This document shows, piece by piece, positions 52,431-61,108 of a DNA stretch of 64,000 bases; position 1 is the stretch's first letter; each line of letters starts with the position of its first letter. Under the pieces are notes generated by a model that saw only the letters and a program-made list of their open reading frames with translations, ran no database searches and was not told the DNA's origin. The DNA is taken from contig JBNLAT010000013.1 of assembly GCA_050302275.1 (NCBI GenBank), positions 5,135 to 69,134 of the forward strand, given 5' to 3'. This DNA comes from JAPHTQ01 sp050302275. Its GTDB lineage: Bacteria > Pseudomonadota > Gammaproteobacteria > Thiohalomonadales > Thiohalomonadaceae. The position numbers were made by a program, and so were the translations under genes.

Positions 52431-54920
52431 ATGGATCCAAAAAAACATCCGCCCCGCCTCAAGTACGATTATGAGGGGCTAGACGAGGCGTCAATCAAGC
52501 ACTCCCTCGCCAACCGTATGACCTATACGGTGGGCAAGGATAGTCTCACCGCCACCGATCGCGACTGGTTCCACGCAGTCGCCTATATGGTGCGCGACCG
52601 CCTCACCGAGCGCTGGATGGAAACCATGCGCAGCTACTACCAGAGCGATACCAAACGGGTCTATTACCTGTCGATGGAATTTCTGCTCGGCCGCTCCCTG
52701 ATCAACAGTGTGCTCAACCTCGGTTTCTTCGAAGAGGTGAAGGCGGTACTGCAGGATCTGGAACTGGATATCGAAGAGATCTCAGACCTGGAATTCGACG
52801 CCGCACTCGGCAACGGTGGCCTGGGCCGCCTGGCCGCCTGTTTCCTAGACTCCCTCGCCACCCTGCGCATGCCCGGTTACGGCTACGGCATCCGCTACGA
52901 ATACGGCATGTTCCGCCAGGCCATTGAGCACGGCGCCCAGGTGGAACACCCGGATAACTGGCTCCGCTACGGCAATCCCTGGGAGTTCTCCCGTCCAGAG
53001 GTGCTGTTCCCGGTCAAGTTCGGCGGCCAGGTGGTGGACTACCGCGACGACGACGGCAATCTGCGCCACCACTGGGTCGAAACCGAGGATGTGATGGCGA
53101 TGGCCTACGACATTCCTATCCCCGGCTACGGGGTCGACACAGTCAACAACACCCGTCTGTGGGCGGCCAAGGCGACCCGTGATTTTGACCTGAAGTACTT
53201 CAATGAGGGCAACTACACCAAAGCGGTGGAGGACAAAAACTCCTCGGAAAACCTTTCCAAGGTACTTTACCCCAACGACGTGACCGAGATGGGCAAGGAG
53301 CTGCGACTGAAACAGCAGTTCTTCTTCGTCAGCGCTTCGTTGCAGGACATCCTCTCCCGCTTCGATCGCCAGTATGACGACTACTCCCTGCTCCCGGACA
53401 AAGTGGCGATCCAGTTGAATGACACCCATCCTGCCATCGCCGTCGCTGAGCTAATGCGATTGCTGGTGGATATTCACCACATTGAATGGAACGAGGCGTG
53501 GGACATCACCACCCGCACCTTCGCCTACACCAACCACACCCTGCTACCCGAGGCACTTGAAGTCTGGCCGGTGCCGCTGTTCGAGCGCATGTTGCCGCGT
53601 CACCTGCAAATTATTTATGACATCAACCACTTCCTGCTCAAGGAGGTCATCCACCGTCACCCGGGTGATACCGAACGCATGGCACGCATGTCGCTAATCG
53701 ATGAACATGGAGAGCGCTATGTGCGTATGGCGCACCTGGCTATCGTCGGCAGCCACAAGGTCAACGGTGTTGCGGCGCTGCATACCGAGCTACTGAAAAA
53801 TCAGATGTTCCGTGACTTCAGCGAATTCTATCCAGACAAATTCATTAACATTACCAACGGCATTACGCCACGACTCTGGCTTAATCAATCCAACCCAACC
53901 CTGACCGAACTGATCAGCAAACAGATCGGCCGTGGCTGGCTAACGCATCTGGATCGACTTCGCGAACTGGTACCGCTGGCCGACGATGCCGTCTTCCGCC
54001 ATGAATTCCGCCAGGTCAAACAGACCAACAAACAGTTGCTGGCGGACAAGATCGAAAAGCGTCTAGGTCTCAAGATCGATCCACAAAGCCTGTTCGATGT
54101 GCAGATCAAACGTATTCACGAATACAAACGGCAACTGCTCAACGTGCTACACATCATCACCCGCTATAACCGTCTGCGTGACGGCAGCGATATTCCGATG
54201 GTGGATCGCACCGTGATCTTTGGCGGCAAGGCGGCACCCGGATACTGGATGGCAAAACAGATTATCCATCTAATCGTCGATGTCGCCGGGATCGTCAACT
54301 ACGACCCGCACATCAATAACCGGCTCAAGGTGGTATTCATCCCCAACTACGATGTCACCACCGCCACCGACATCATCCCCGCTGCCGATCTGTCGCAGCA
54401 AATCTCCACTGCCGGGACCGAGGCATCGGGTACCGGCAACATGAAGTTGTCACTCAACGGTGCGCTGACTATCGGCACCCTGGATGGCGCGAACGTGGAG
54501 ATACATCAGGAAGTCGGTGCCGAAAATATCTTCATCTTCGGCAACACCGTAGAAGAGGTTGCCGAGCTACGCCGCAACGGTTATCGACCACGGGATTACT
54601 ATGAAAGCAACGGAGAGCTGAAGCGTGCCATCGACATGATCGACTCCGGCTTTTTCTCGCCGGAAGATAAAGGTCGATATAAAGGGCTGGTAGAAAATCT
54701 GTTAGGGCAGGATCCCTATCTGTTACTGGCCGACTACGCCGACTACATCGCTACCCAGGACAAGGTCGACCTGCTCTACCAGAATCCCGAGGAGTGGGAT
54801 CGCAAGGCGATTCTCAATTTCGCCCAGGTCGGTCACTTCTCTTCCGACCGAACGATACGTGAATATGCCGAACAGATCTGGGGCGTCAAACCGGTCAACC
54901 ATAGTCACAATCACTCATAG
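52431..54920 (+). CDS. glgP: Glycogen/maltodextrin phosphorylase
   Basis: An 829-residue PLP-dependent phosphorylase (GT35) releasing glucose-1-phosphate from alpha-glucans. Typical features are YYLSMEFLLGRSL, LGNGGLGRLAACFLDSLA, and the PLP lysine region EASGTGNMKLSLNGALTIGTLDGANVE. No other glycogen gene is nearby. It is convergent with rho and shares a strong terminator with it. Confidence 0.97.
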   Translation: MDPKKHPPRLKYDYEGLDEASIKHSLANRMTYTVGKDSLTATDRDWFHAVAYMVRDRLTERWMETMRSYYQSDTKRVYYLSMEFLLGRSLINSVLNLGFFEEVKAVLQDLELDIEEISDLEFDAALGNGGLGRLAACFLDSLATLRMPGYGYGIRYEYGMFRQAIEHGAQVEHPDNWLRYGNPWEFSRPEVLFPVKFGGQVVDYRDDDGNLRHHWVETEDVMAMAYDIPIPGYGVDTVNNTRLWAAKATRDFDLKYFNEGNYTKAVEDKNSSENLSKVLYPNDVTEMGKELRLKQQFFFVSASLQDILSRFDRQYDDYSLLPDKVAIQLNDTHPAIAVAELMRLLVDIHHIEWNEAWDITTRTFAYTNHTLLPEALEVWPVPLFERMLPRHLQIIYDINHFLLKEVIHRHPGDTERMARMSLIDEHGERYVRMAHLAIVGSHKVNGVAALHTELLKNQMFRDFSEFYPDKFINITNGITPRLWLNQSNPTLTELISKQIGRGWLTHLDRLRELVPLADDAVFRHEFRQVKQTNKQLLADKIEKRLGLKIDPQSLFDVQIKRIHEYKRQLLNVLHIITRYNRLRDGSDIPMVDRTVIFGGKAAPGYWMAKQIIHLIVDVAGIVNYDPHINNRLKVVFIPNYDVTTATDIIPAADLSQQISTAGTEASGTGNMKLSLNGALTIGTLDGANVEIHQEVGAENIFIFGNTVEEVAELRRNGYRPRDYYESNGELKRAIDMIDSGFFSPEDKGRYKGLVENLLGQDPYLLLADYADYIATQDKVDLLYQNPEEWDRKAILNFAQVGHFSSDRTIREYAEQIWGVKPVNHSHNHS

Positions 54921-54930
54921 TGATCGCATA

Positions 54931-54961
54931 ACAAAAAGGGCGCCATTGGCGCCCTTTTTGT
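54931..54961. terminator. Bidirectional terminator between glgP and rho
   Basis: ACAAAAAGGGCGCC and its complement GGCGCCCTTTTTGT form a perfect 14-bp stem with a 3-nt loop, and A/T runs on both sides. Confidence 0.95.
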
Positions 54962-54979
54962 TTTCATACTAACTCTCAA

Positions 54980-56236
54980 TCAACGCTTCATTGAGTCGAA
55001 GAACTCGGCGTTGGTCTTGGTCGCCTTGATCTTGTCCTGCAGGAACTCCATCGCCGCGACTTCGTCCATCTCGTGAACCAGCTTGCGCAGGATCCAGATC
55101 TTCTGCAGCTCTTCGGCATTGGTCAGCAACTCTTCACGGCGGGTGCCGGAACGGTTGATGTTGATCGAAGGATAGATGCGCTTCTCGGCAATCCGGCGTT
55201 CCAGGTGGATCTCCATGTTACCGGTGCCTTTGAACTCTTCGTAGATCACATCATCCATACGCGAGCCGGTATCGATCAGCGCAGTAGCGAGGATGGTCAG
55301 TGAACCACCTTCCTCGATATTACGTGCGGCACCAAAGAAACGCTTGGGACGGTGCAGAGCGTTGGCGTCGACACCACCGGTCAGGACCTTACCTGATGAA
55401 GGAATCACGGTGTTGTAGGCACGAGCCAGACGGGTGATGGAGTCGAGCAGGATCACCACGTCGTGTTTATGCTCCACCAGGCGCTTGGCCTTTTCGATAA
55501 CCATTTCGGCCACCTGTACGTGACGGCTGGCCGGTTCGTCGAAGGTGGAGGAAACCACTTCACCGCGTACGGAGCGGGCCATCTCGGTCACCTCTTCCGG
55601 ACGTTCGTCGATAAGCAGCACAATCAGGTAACACTCGGGATGCTTGCTGGTGATCGACTGGGCGATGTTCTGCAGCATCATCGTCTTACCGGTTTTAGGC
55701 GGCGCGACGATCAGACCACGTTGACCTTTACCGATAGGTGCGGTGAGGTCGATGATCCGTGCAGTGACGTCTTCAGTGCTGCCGTTACCCATCTCCAGCG
55801 TCATACGCTCATTGGCATGCAGTGGAGTGAGGTTCTCGAACAGTACCTTGTTCTTGGCGTTCTCCGGTGGCTCATAGTTGATCTGGTCAACCTTGAGCAG
55901 GGCAAAGTAACGCTCACCCTCTTTCGGCGGGCGAATCTTGCCGGAAACGGTGTCGCCGGTGTGCAGATTAAAGCGTCGGATCTGGCTGGGCGAGACATAG
56001 ATGTCATCAGGCCCGGCGAGATAGGAGCTGTCAGCGGAACGGAGGAAACCAAAGCCGTCCTGCAAAATCTCCAGTACACCATCGCCGTAGATATCCTCGC
56101 CATTCTTGGCGTGGGCCTTAAGCACGGAAAAAATGACGGCCTCTTTGCGTGAACGGGCAACATTTTCGATGCCCATCTCTTCGGCCATTTTTAATACTTC
56201 AGACGCAGGTTTTCTTTTGAGTTCAGTTAGATTCAT
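54980..56236 (-). CDS. rho: Transcription termination factor Rho
   Basis: A 418-residue hexameric RNA helicase. N-terminal Rho-N and RNA-binding CSD (YGDGVLEILQDGFGFLRS), Walker A PPKTGKT, Walker B VILLDSITRLARAYN, Q/R-loop regions and a C-terminal MEFLQDKIKATKTNAEFFDSMKR are all as expected. It is about 215 bp downstream of trxA on the same strand, the classic trxA-rho order, and that leader may carry its autoregulation. Confidence 0.98.
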   Translation of the reverse strand: MNLTELKRKPASEVLKMAEEMGIENVARSRKEAVIFSVLKAHAKNGEDIYGDGVLEILQDGFGFLRSADSSYLAGPDDIYVSPSQIRRFNLHTGDTVSGKIRPPKEGERYFALLKVDQINYEPPENAKNKVLFENLTPLHANERMTLEMGNGSTEDVTARIIDLTAPIGKGQRGLIVAPPKTGKTMMLQNIAQSITSKHPECYLIVLLIDERPEEVTEMARSVRGEVVSSTFDEPASRHVQVAEMVIEKAKRLVEHKHDVVILLDSITRLARAYNTVIPSSGKVLTGGVDANALHRPKRFFGAARNIEEGGSLTILATALIDTGSRMDDVIYEEFKGTGNMEIHLERRIAEKRIYPSININRSGTRREELLTNAEELQKIWILRKLVHEMDEVAAMEFLQDKIKATKTNAEFFDSMKR

Positions 56237-56452
56237 ATTGCGGTTGCCGTCTACGGAATGTGTTTTGGATGGAATGATTTTCAGGTTTGGATTGGTTTTT
56301 GCCCGGAAGGATTGCAGAAATCCTCAGGCGGAAAAAAGGGGAAAAACGAAGTGGTTGGTTAATCTTGTATGTTTATAAGCAGGCGAAAGTCTAACACCAG
56401 TCGCCGGGACCGTCCACCCCCAGCAGAGGGGGCAGACGCCCACGATAAAAAC

Positions 56453-56779
56453 TTACAGGTTGCTGTCGATAAATGCGGTCAGTTGCGACTTGGAGACGGC
56501 GCCAACCTTGGTCGCTTCGACATTGCCACCCTTGAACAGCATCAGGGTCGGAATACCACGGATACCGTATTTCGGCGGGGTATTCGGGTTATCGTCGATG
56601 TTCAGTTTGACCACTTTCAGCTTATCAGCGTAATCCTCAGCGATCTCGTCCAGGATCGGGGCGATCATTTTGCAGGGACCGCACCAGTCCGCCCAGTAAT
56701 CTACCAGAACGGTACCTTCGGCTTTGATGACTTCTGCCTCAAAGGTGTCGTCGGTTACGTATACAATTTTGTCGCTCAA
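56453..56779 (-). CDS. trxA: Thioredoxin 1
   Basis: A 108-residue thioredoxin with WCGPC active site and the cis-Pro IPTLMLF. The initiation codon is TTG, with GGAGG 7 nt upstream; the frame continues upstream to 56932, but the added residues are unlike thioredoxin and overlap the rhlB start. It reduces disulfides and supports ribonucleotide reductase. It is divergent from rhlB. Confidence 0.95.
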   Translation of the reverse strand: MSDKIVYVTDDTFEAEVIKAEGTVLVDYWADWCGPCKMIAPILDEIAEDYADKLKVVKLNIDDNPNTPPKYGIRGIPTLMLFKGGNVEATKVGAVSKSQLTAFIDSNL

Positions 56780-56917
56780 GGTTGTGCCTCCAGATAATCG
56801 ATCGATTCCATGGTGATACCGCTCCATGGGCCTGTGAATCTCATGGCAAACATTTGAGCCCAATACGCCTGCTATTTCAAGCCCAAAACTCCGCACATTT
56901 TGGTATTCTAGCCGACC

Positions 56918-58210
56918 ATGAGTGAAAAACATTTATCCACTACCCGCTTCCAGGACTTCAAACTGCCTGCAGAGTTATTGCAAGGCATTGAAGAAACAGG
57001 CTTTTCCTACTGCACCCCGATACAGGCAGAGAGCCTGCCCATCGCCCTGGAGGGACAGGATGTTGCCGGTCAGGCGCAGACAGGGACCGGTAAGACCGCC
57101 GCATTCCTGGTTGCCACCTTCAATAATCTACTGACCCGCCCCACAGACCCGCAACGCAAACCCAACCAGATCCGCGCCCTGATCCTCGCCCCCACCCGCG
57201 AGCTGGCGATCCAGATCCACAAGGACGCCGAGGTGCTCGGGCGTCATACCGGACTGAAGCTGGGACTGGCTTACGGCGGCACCGGCTACGAACAACAACG
57301 CAACACCCTCACCGAGGGTGTCGATATCCTGATCGGCACACCGGGGCGAATCATCGATTACTTCAAGCAGCACGTCTTTGACATGCGCCTGTTGCAGGTG
57401 ATGGTGCTGGATGAAGCGGACCGTATGTTCGATCTCGGTTTCATCAAGGACATCCGTTTTCTGCTACGTCGCATGCCGAAACCGGAACAGCGTCTGAGCA
57501 TGCTCTTCTCTGCCACCCTGTCGCACCGGGTGAGCGAGCTGGCCTATGAGCACATGAACAATCCGGTCGCGGTAGAAGTCGAGGCGGAACAGGTCACTGC
57601 CGATCGAGTGAATCAGAGCGTCTACTACCCGGCGATGGACGAGAAAATCCCGTTACTCCTCGGTCTGTTAAAACAGGAACAGCCACAACGGGCTATCGTC
57701 TTCGTCAACACCAAGCGCGCCGGTGAAAGAGTATGGGGTTATCTGGAAGGTAACGGCATCAAGTGCGGCGTGCTCTCCGGTGATGTGCCGCAAAAAAAGC
57801 GTCAGCGCCTGCTTCTGGAATTCGAGAGTGGTGAATACCCAGTGCTGGTTGCCACCGACGTCGCCGCCCGCGGCCTGCATATCCCTGACGTCAGTCACGT
57901 CTTCAATTATGATCTGCCGCAGGATGCGGAAGATTATGTCCACCGCATCGGACGTACTGCCCGTGCCGGTGCCAGCGGCAAGGCGATCAGCTTCGCCTGC
58001 GAGGAGTACGCCTTCTCCCTCGCCGAGGTGGAAGAGTACATTGAACAGAAGATCCCGATGGAGTCGATTAGCAGCGAATTACTGATCGAACCGCAACCCC
58101 CGGTACGCATGGAGCGCAAACCCCGCCCTCACGGCAATAATCGTGGTGGCGGCAACGGTGGTAAACGTCGTAGTGGTGGTGGCCGTTCGCGCCATCGCAG
58201 CGGCAGTTAA
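56918..58210 (+). CDS. rhlB: DEAD-box RNA helicase RhlB
   Basis: A 430-residue helicase: Q motif (GFSYCTPIQAESLP), Walker A AQTGTGKT, PTRELAIQ, DEAD box VLDEADRMFD, SAT, VATDVAARGLHIP and HRIGRTARAGASG. The C-terminal tail is Arg/Gly-rich (RGGGNGGKRRSGGGRSRHR) and likely binds RNA. RhlB is the degradosome helicase in E. coli. Divergence from trxA-rho supports the RhlB call. Confidence 0.95.
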   Translation: MSEKHLSTTRFQDFKLPAELLQGIEETGFSYCTPIQAESLPIALEGQDVAGQAQTGTGKTAAFLVATFNNLLTRPTDPQRKPNQIRALILAPTRELAIQIHKDAEVLGRHTGLKLGLAYGGTGYEQQRNTLTEGVDILIGTPGRIIDYFKQHVFDMRLLQVMVLDEADRMFDLGFIKDIRFLLRRMPKPEQRLSMLFSATLSHRVSELAYEHMNNPVAVEVEAEQVTADRVNQSVYYPAMDEKIPLLLGLLKQEQPQRAIVFVNTKRAGERVWGYLEGNGIKCGVLSGDVPQKKRQRLLLEFESGEYPVLVATDVAARGLHIPDVSHVFNYDLPQDAEDYVHRIGRTARAGASGKAISFACEEYAFSLAEVEEYIEQKIPMESISSELLIEPQPPVRMERKPRPHGNNRGGGNGGKRRSGGGRSRHRSGS

Positions 58211-58240
58211 AATTAATTTCACGTAAGCGCAGTAGAAGAG

Positions 58241-58648
58241 ATGGCCAAGAAAAAGAAGATCAAGATCTCCGCGGAAGAGAAATGTAGCCTCTGCCACGAC
58301 TCCAAGTGCTGTACCTACTTCACCCAGCAGATCGATACGCCGCGCTCCATCGATGAGTTCGACGTACTGTTGTGGCAACTGGCGCACCGGGACGTACAGG
58401 CTTACAAGGATGAGGATGGCTGGTTTTTGCTGGTGAACAATCGCTGTACCCATCTGCTGGAAGGTGGCGGCTGCGGTATCTACGAAACCCGTCCTCAGAT
58501 CTGTCGCGATCACACCAACGACTACTGCGAGTATGACACCACCGCAGAGAGCGGCTTCGATCTTTTCTTCCCCGACTACGACAGCCTGCTGACTTACTGC
58601 AGGAAACGTTTCAAGAAGTGGGATAAACGTTTCAAGAAAAAGAAGTAA
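58241..58648 (+). CDS. YkgJ-type cysteine-cluster protein
   Basis: A 135-residue protein with the metal-chelating cysteine pattern of the YkgJ/UPF0153 group (CSLCHDSKCCTYFTQ, NNRCTHLLEGGGCGIYETRPQICRDH). The ends are Lys-rich, suggesting RNA or nucleic-acid contact. It follows rhlB by 30 nt and may be co-transcribed. Function unknown; Fe or Zn binding is inferred from the cysteines. Confidence 0.85.
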   Translation: MAKKKKIKISAEEKCSLCHDSKCCTYFTQQIDTPRSIDEFDVLLWQLAHRDVQAYKDEDGWFLLVNNRCTHLLEGGGCGIYETRPQICRDHTNDYCEYDTTAESGFDLFFPDYDSLLTYCRKRFKKWDKRFKKKK

Positions 58649-58657
58649 CTCCTCGCT

Positions 58658-59644
58658 TTACTCCTGCGGTCGCTCGCGATGCCCTGAACCGGGCTTACCT
58701 TTCATCTTGTAGGGCGGCGGCGATCCATCCGGTCGACTCTGGAAGATACGCATCGACCACATATACTGGCTTGGTGCCAGGGCAATCAACTTCTCCAACT
58801 CCCGATTCATGCGTGCCGCATCGGCGACTTCGTCGTCGGTCGGAAAATTCTCAAGCGGCGGTAGAATCGTTGCCCGGTAGTGGCCGTTTTGCGCATTGTA
58901 GACCGTGGCAAACGGCAGCACCGTCGCATCGGTCATACGACTCAGTTTCGACAACGCGGTCAATGTCGCGGTCTTCAAACCGAAGAAGGGTACAAAGACC
59001 GAGTACTCCGGTCCCAGGTCCTCATCCGGCAGATAGTAAAATGCCCGACCACTTTTGATCGACTTAACGATGGGACGCATACCTTTGTCGCGTAGAAAAA
59101 GAACGCCGTTAAAACGTGTGCGACCCCGAGCCATGAACCAGTCGATAAGTGAGTTACGGGCAGGCTTAATCAGACCGACCGAAGGATAGAAACGGGTTAA
59201 CGCTGCGGCACCGAAATCGAGCGCCACATTGTGACTGGTAAGCAGAATAACTTTGCCACCCTTGTCTAGCGCCTGCTGTAGATGCTCACCACCTTCGAGG
59301 GTCAGGATACAATCGAGAGAACGGCGGGAACCCCACCAGAGCAAACCGTAATCGAGAAAGGTCTGGCTAAGGGTACGGAAGTACTCCCGCGCTATCTGCT
59401 CTTTCTGTGTCTCGCTCGCTTCGGGAAAACACCAACTGAGATTGGTATGAATAATTTCACGGCGCTTTGGCTGACGCTGGTAGGCCAGGTCACCTATCCA
59501 GGCACCGACAGCACGGCGCACGCTTCCGGGCATTAATGAAAAGAGACGAAACAGTCCCAGTCCCAGCCACACCAGCCAGAAGCGTGGACCCAACCACTGC
59601 CACTGAAAAGGTCCCGGGTATGTCGACTCGCTATTTTTTTCCAT
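58658..59644 (-). CDS. Lipid A biosynthesis acyltransferase (LpxL family)
   Basis: A 328-residue inner-membrane acyltransferase with an HX4D catalytic motif (HNVALD), then KPARNSLIDWFMARGRTRF, LPDEDLGPEYSVFVPFFG and QYMWSMRIFQSRPDG. It belongs to the HtrB/LpxL/LpxM group adding laurate or myristate to lipid A. It is more LpxL-like than the protein at 17632. Its ATG shares 1 nt with the stop of the fructosamine kinase gene. Confidence 0.9.
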   Translation of the reverse strand: MEKNSESTYPGPFQWQWLGPRFWLVWLGLGLFRLFSLMPGSVRRAVGAWIGDLAYQRQPKRREIIHTNLSWCFPEASETQKEQIAREYFRTLSQTFLDYGLLWWGSRRSLDCILTLEGGEHLQQALDKGGKVILLTSHNVALDFGAAALTRFYPSVGLIKPARNSLIDWFMARGRTRFNGVLFLRDKGMRPIVKSIKSGRAFYYLPDEDLGPEYSVFVPFFGLKTATLTALSKLSRMTDATVLPFATVYNAQNGHYRATILPPLENFPTDDEVADAARMNRELEKLIALAPSQYMWSMRIFQSRPDGSPPPYKMKGKPGSGHRERPQE

Positions 59645-60531
59645 TAACGTAACTCGGCCAGCAGACGATCGATCATCCCTTCCGCCTGCGAAGCATAGCC
59701 ACTGCCAAAGAGATTGAAGTGGTTGAGGATGTGGTAAAGATTATAAAAAGTCTTGCGCACTTTATACCCTGCATCGAGCGGCCAGGTTTCATTATAGGCC
59801 GCGTAAAAATCACTACTGAAACCACCGAATAGTTCGGTCATGGCGATATCCGCTTCACGATCACCGTAATAGACCGCCGGATCGAAAATCACCGGCGCAC
59901 CGTCACCAGCAAAAGCATAATTGCCCGACCAGAGATCGCCATGCAATAACGAGGGCACAGGCATGTAGTCGCTGAAAAAAGCGGCAATGTTATCCATCAG
60001 CTCAGCACCCTTGCGCTGCAACGAACCACCCGCCCCTTTGCGTGCTGCCATCTCCAGCTGTTTGCCCAGACGCTGTTCGCGCCAGAAAACGATCCAGTCA
60101 TGATGCTCATCGTTGTACTGCGGTATCGAACCGATGGTGTTATCACGAAACCAGCCGAAACGTTCCTGGGTGGTTCGATGTAGCTGCGCCAGTTCTCGAC
60201 CCAATTGTTCACTACTACCGCTACTGCCCAGAAACAGATTTTCCATCACGATAAATGCCTGGCCCTCGGCCGTGCCGGTTGCCAGTGGCTCAGGCACAGC
60301 AATCGCGCCCGGCACACGCAGTTCACGCAGGCCGTCTGCCTCCGCCTCGAACATCGGCAGCGATGATGCGCTGTTGAGTTTGACGAAGTAACTGCGAGTG
60401 CCGTCGCTGACCTTTGCCGCACTATTGATGCAGCCACCGCCGACACTCTGCTGCTGTCCCGCGTGGAAAGGTTCACCGGTAGCGTCACTGATTGCCCGTG
60501 AAATTGTCTGCCAAAGATCCATGACCGGCAT
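59644..60531 (-). CDS. Fructosamine kinase-family protein
   Basis: A 295-residue aminoglycoside-phosphotransferase-fold kinase: GGCINSAAKVSDGTRSYFVKLN (nucleotide and Lys), catalytic loop LLHGDLWSGNYAF, and IFDPAVYYGDREADIAMTELFGGF. The family phosphorylates ketosamines for protein deglycation. No start has a strong ribosome-binding site; a later Met (MDLWQ) is 3 residues in. It is coupled to the acyltransferase gene downstream. Confidence 0.92.
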   Translation of the reverse strand: MPVMDLWQTISRAISDATGEPFHAGQQQSVGGGCINSAAKVSDGTRSYFVKLNSASSLPMFEAEADGLRELRVPGAIAVPEPLATGTAEGQAFIVMENLFLGSSGSSEQLGRELAQLHRTTQERFGWFRDNTIGSIPQYNDEHHDWIVFWREQRLGKQLEMAARKGAGGSLQRKGAELMDNIAAFFSDYMPVPSLLHGDLWSGNYAFAGDGAPVIFDPAVYYGDREADIAMTELFGGFSSDFYAAYNETWPLDAGYKVRKTFYNLYHILNHFNLFGSGYASQAEGMIDRLLAELR

Positions 60532-60578
60532 CTTAAACCACTATGGTTCACACTGTCTTGCAAGGTTAAACTGGGCAA

Positions 60579-60956
60579 ATGGAATATCAACCACTCAGCC
60601 AGCGCATCACCTATCAGCAGGTCGAACAGATCGTCCACCGCTTCTACGAGGCGGTGCTTGCCGACGACTCATTGATACCGCACTTTCGCCACGTCAGCGA
60701 CTGGCCGGAACACGAGCGACACATCAGCAACTTCTGGTGGGGAATGCTTGGTGGTCAGGTAGAAAGCCCTCGACCCAATGCGATGGAAGAGGGGCATCGC
60801 GATCTAGTGCTTGGTCAGGCGGATCTGCAACGCTGGCTGGAGCTGTTTGAACAGACGCTATACCAGGAGTTGGATCGCGACATCGCCGCAAGCTGGGCGG
60901 CGCAAGCGAAGCATATTGGCACGATGATGGTTATGAAAGGGCTAGTGAAAGAATAG
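60579..60956 (+). CDS. Group III truncated haemoglobin
   Basis: A 125-residue 2-over-2 globin of group III: VEQIVHRFYEAVLADDSLIPHFRHVSDWPEHERHISNFWWGMLGG, with the proximal-His region in EEGHRDLVLG and helix G/H LERFEQ-like LELFEQTLYQEL. The family binds O2 or NO and is linked to microaerobic and nitrosative stress. It is divergent from the fructosamine kinase gene and ends at an intergenic repeat. Confidence 0.85.
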   Translation: MEYQPLSQRITYQQVEQIVHRFYEAVLADDSLIPHFRHVSDWPEHERHISNFWWGMLGGQVESPRPNAMEEGHRDLVLGQADLQRWLELFEQTLYQELDRDIAASWAAQAKHIGTMMVMKGLVKE

Positions 60957-61096
60957 AAGCCACTCAAAATGGTCTTCGCGCCCTGATCCTGTGTTGCAGT
61001 GCCTTCTCCGGTGCTCATTTACTACCCGGGTAAACTGCGCTCCTCGAAGGCCCTGCGCCTTGTCTCCGTACGCGAATCCAAATTTTGAGAGGCTTC
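60956..61096. repeat. Dispersed structured intergenic repeat, copy 2
   Basis: Outer arms GAAGCCACTCAAAAT and ATTTTGAGAGGCTTC differ by one base in their pairing. The inside has TGCTCATTTACT...GTAAACTGCGCTCCTCG, as in copy 1 at 18488-18652. It also lies between convergent genes. Confidence 0.65.
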
Positions 61097-61108
61097 TTGA
61101 AAACCCGA

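Noticed and set aside
56780..56932. Longer N-terminus of thioredoxin
   Set aside because: It overlaps the rhlB start; the TTG with GGAGG gives the exact family length.
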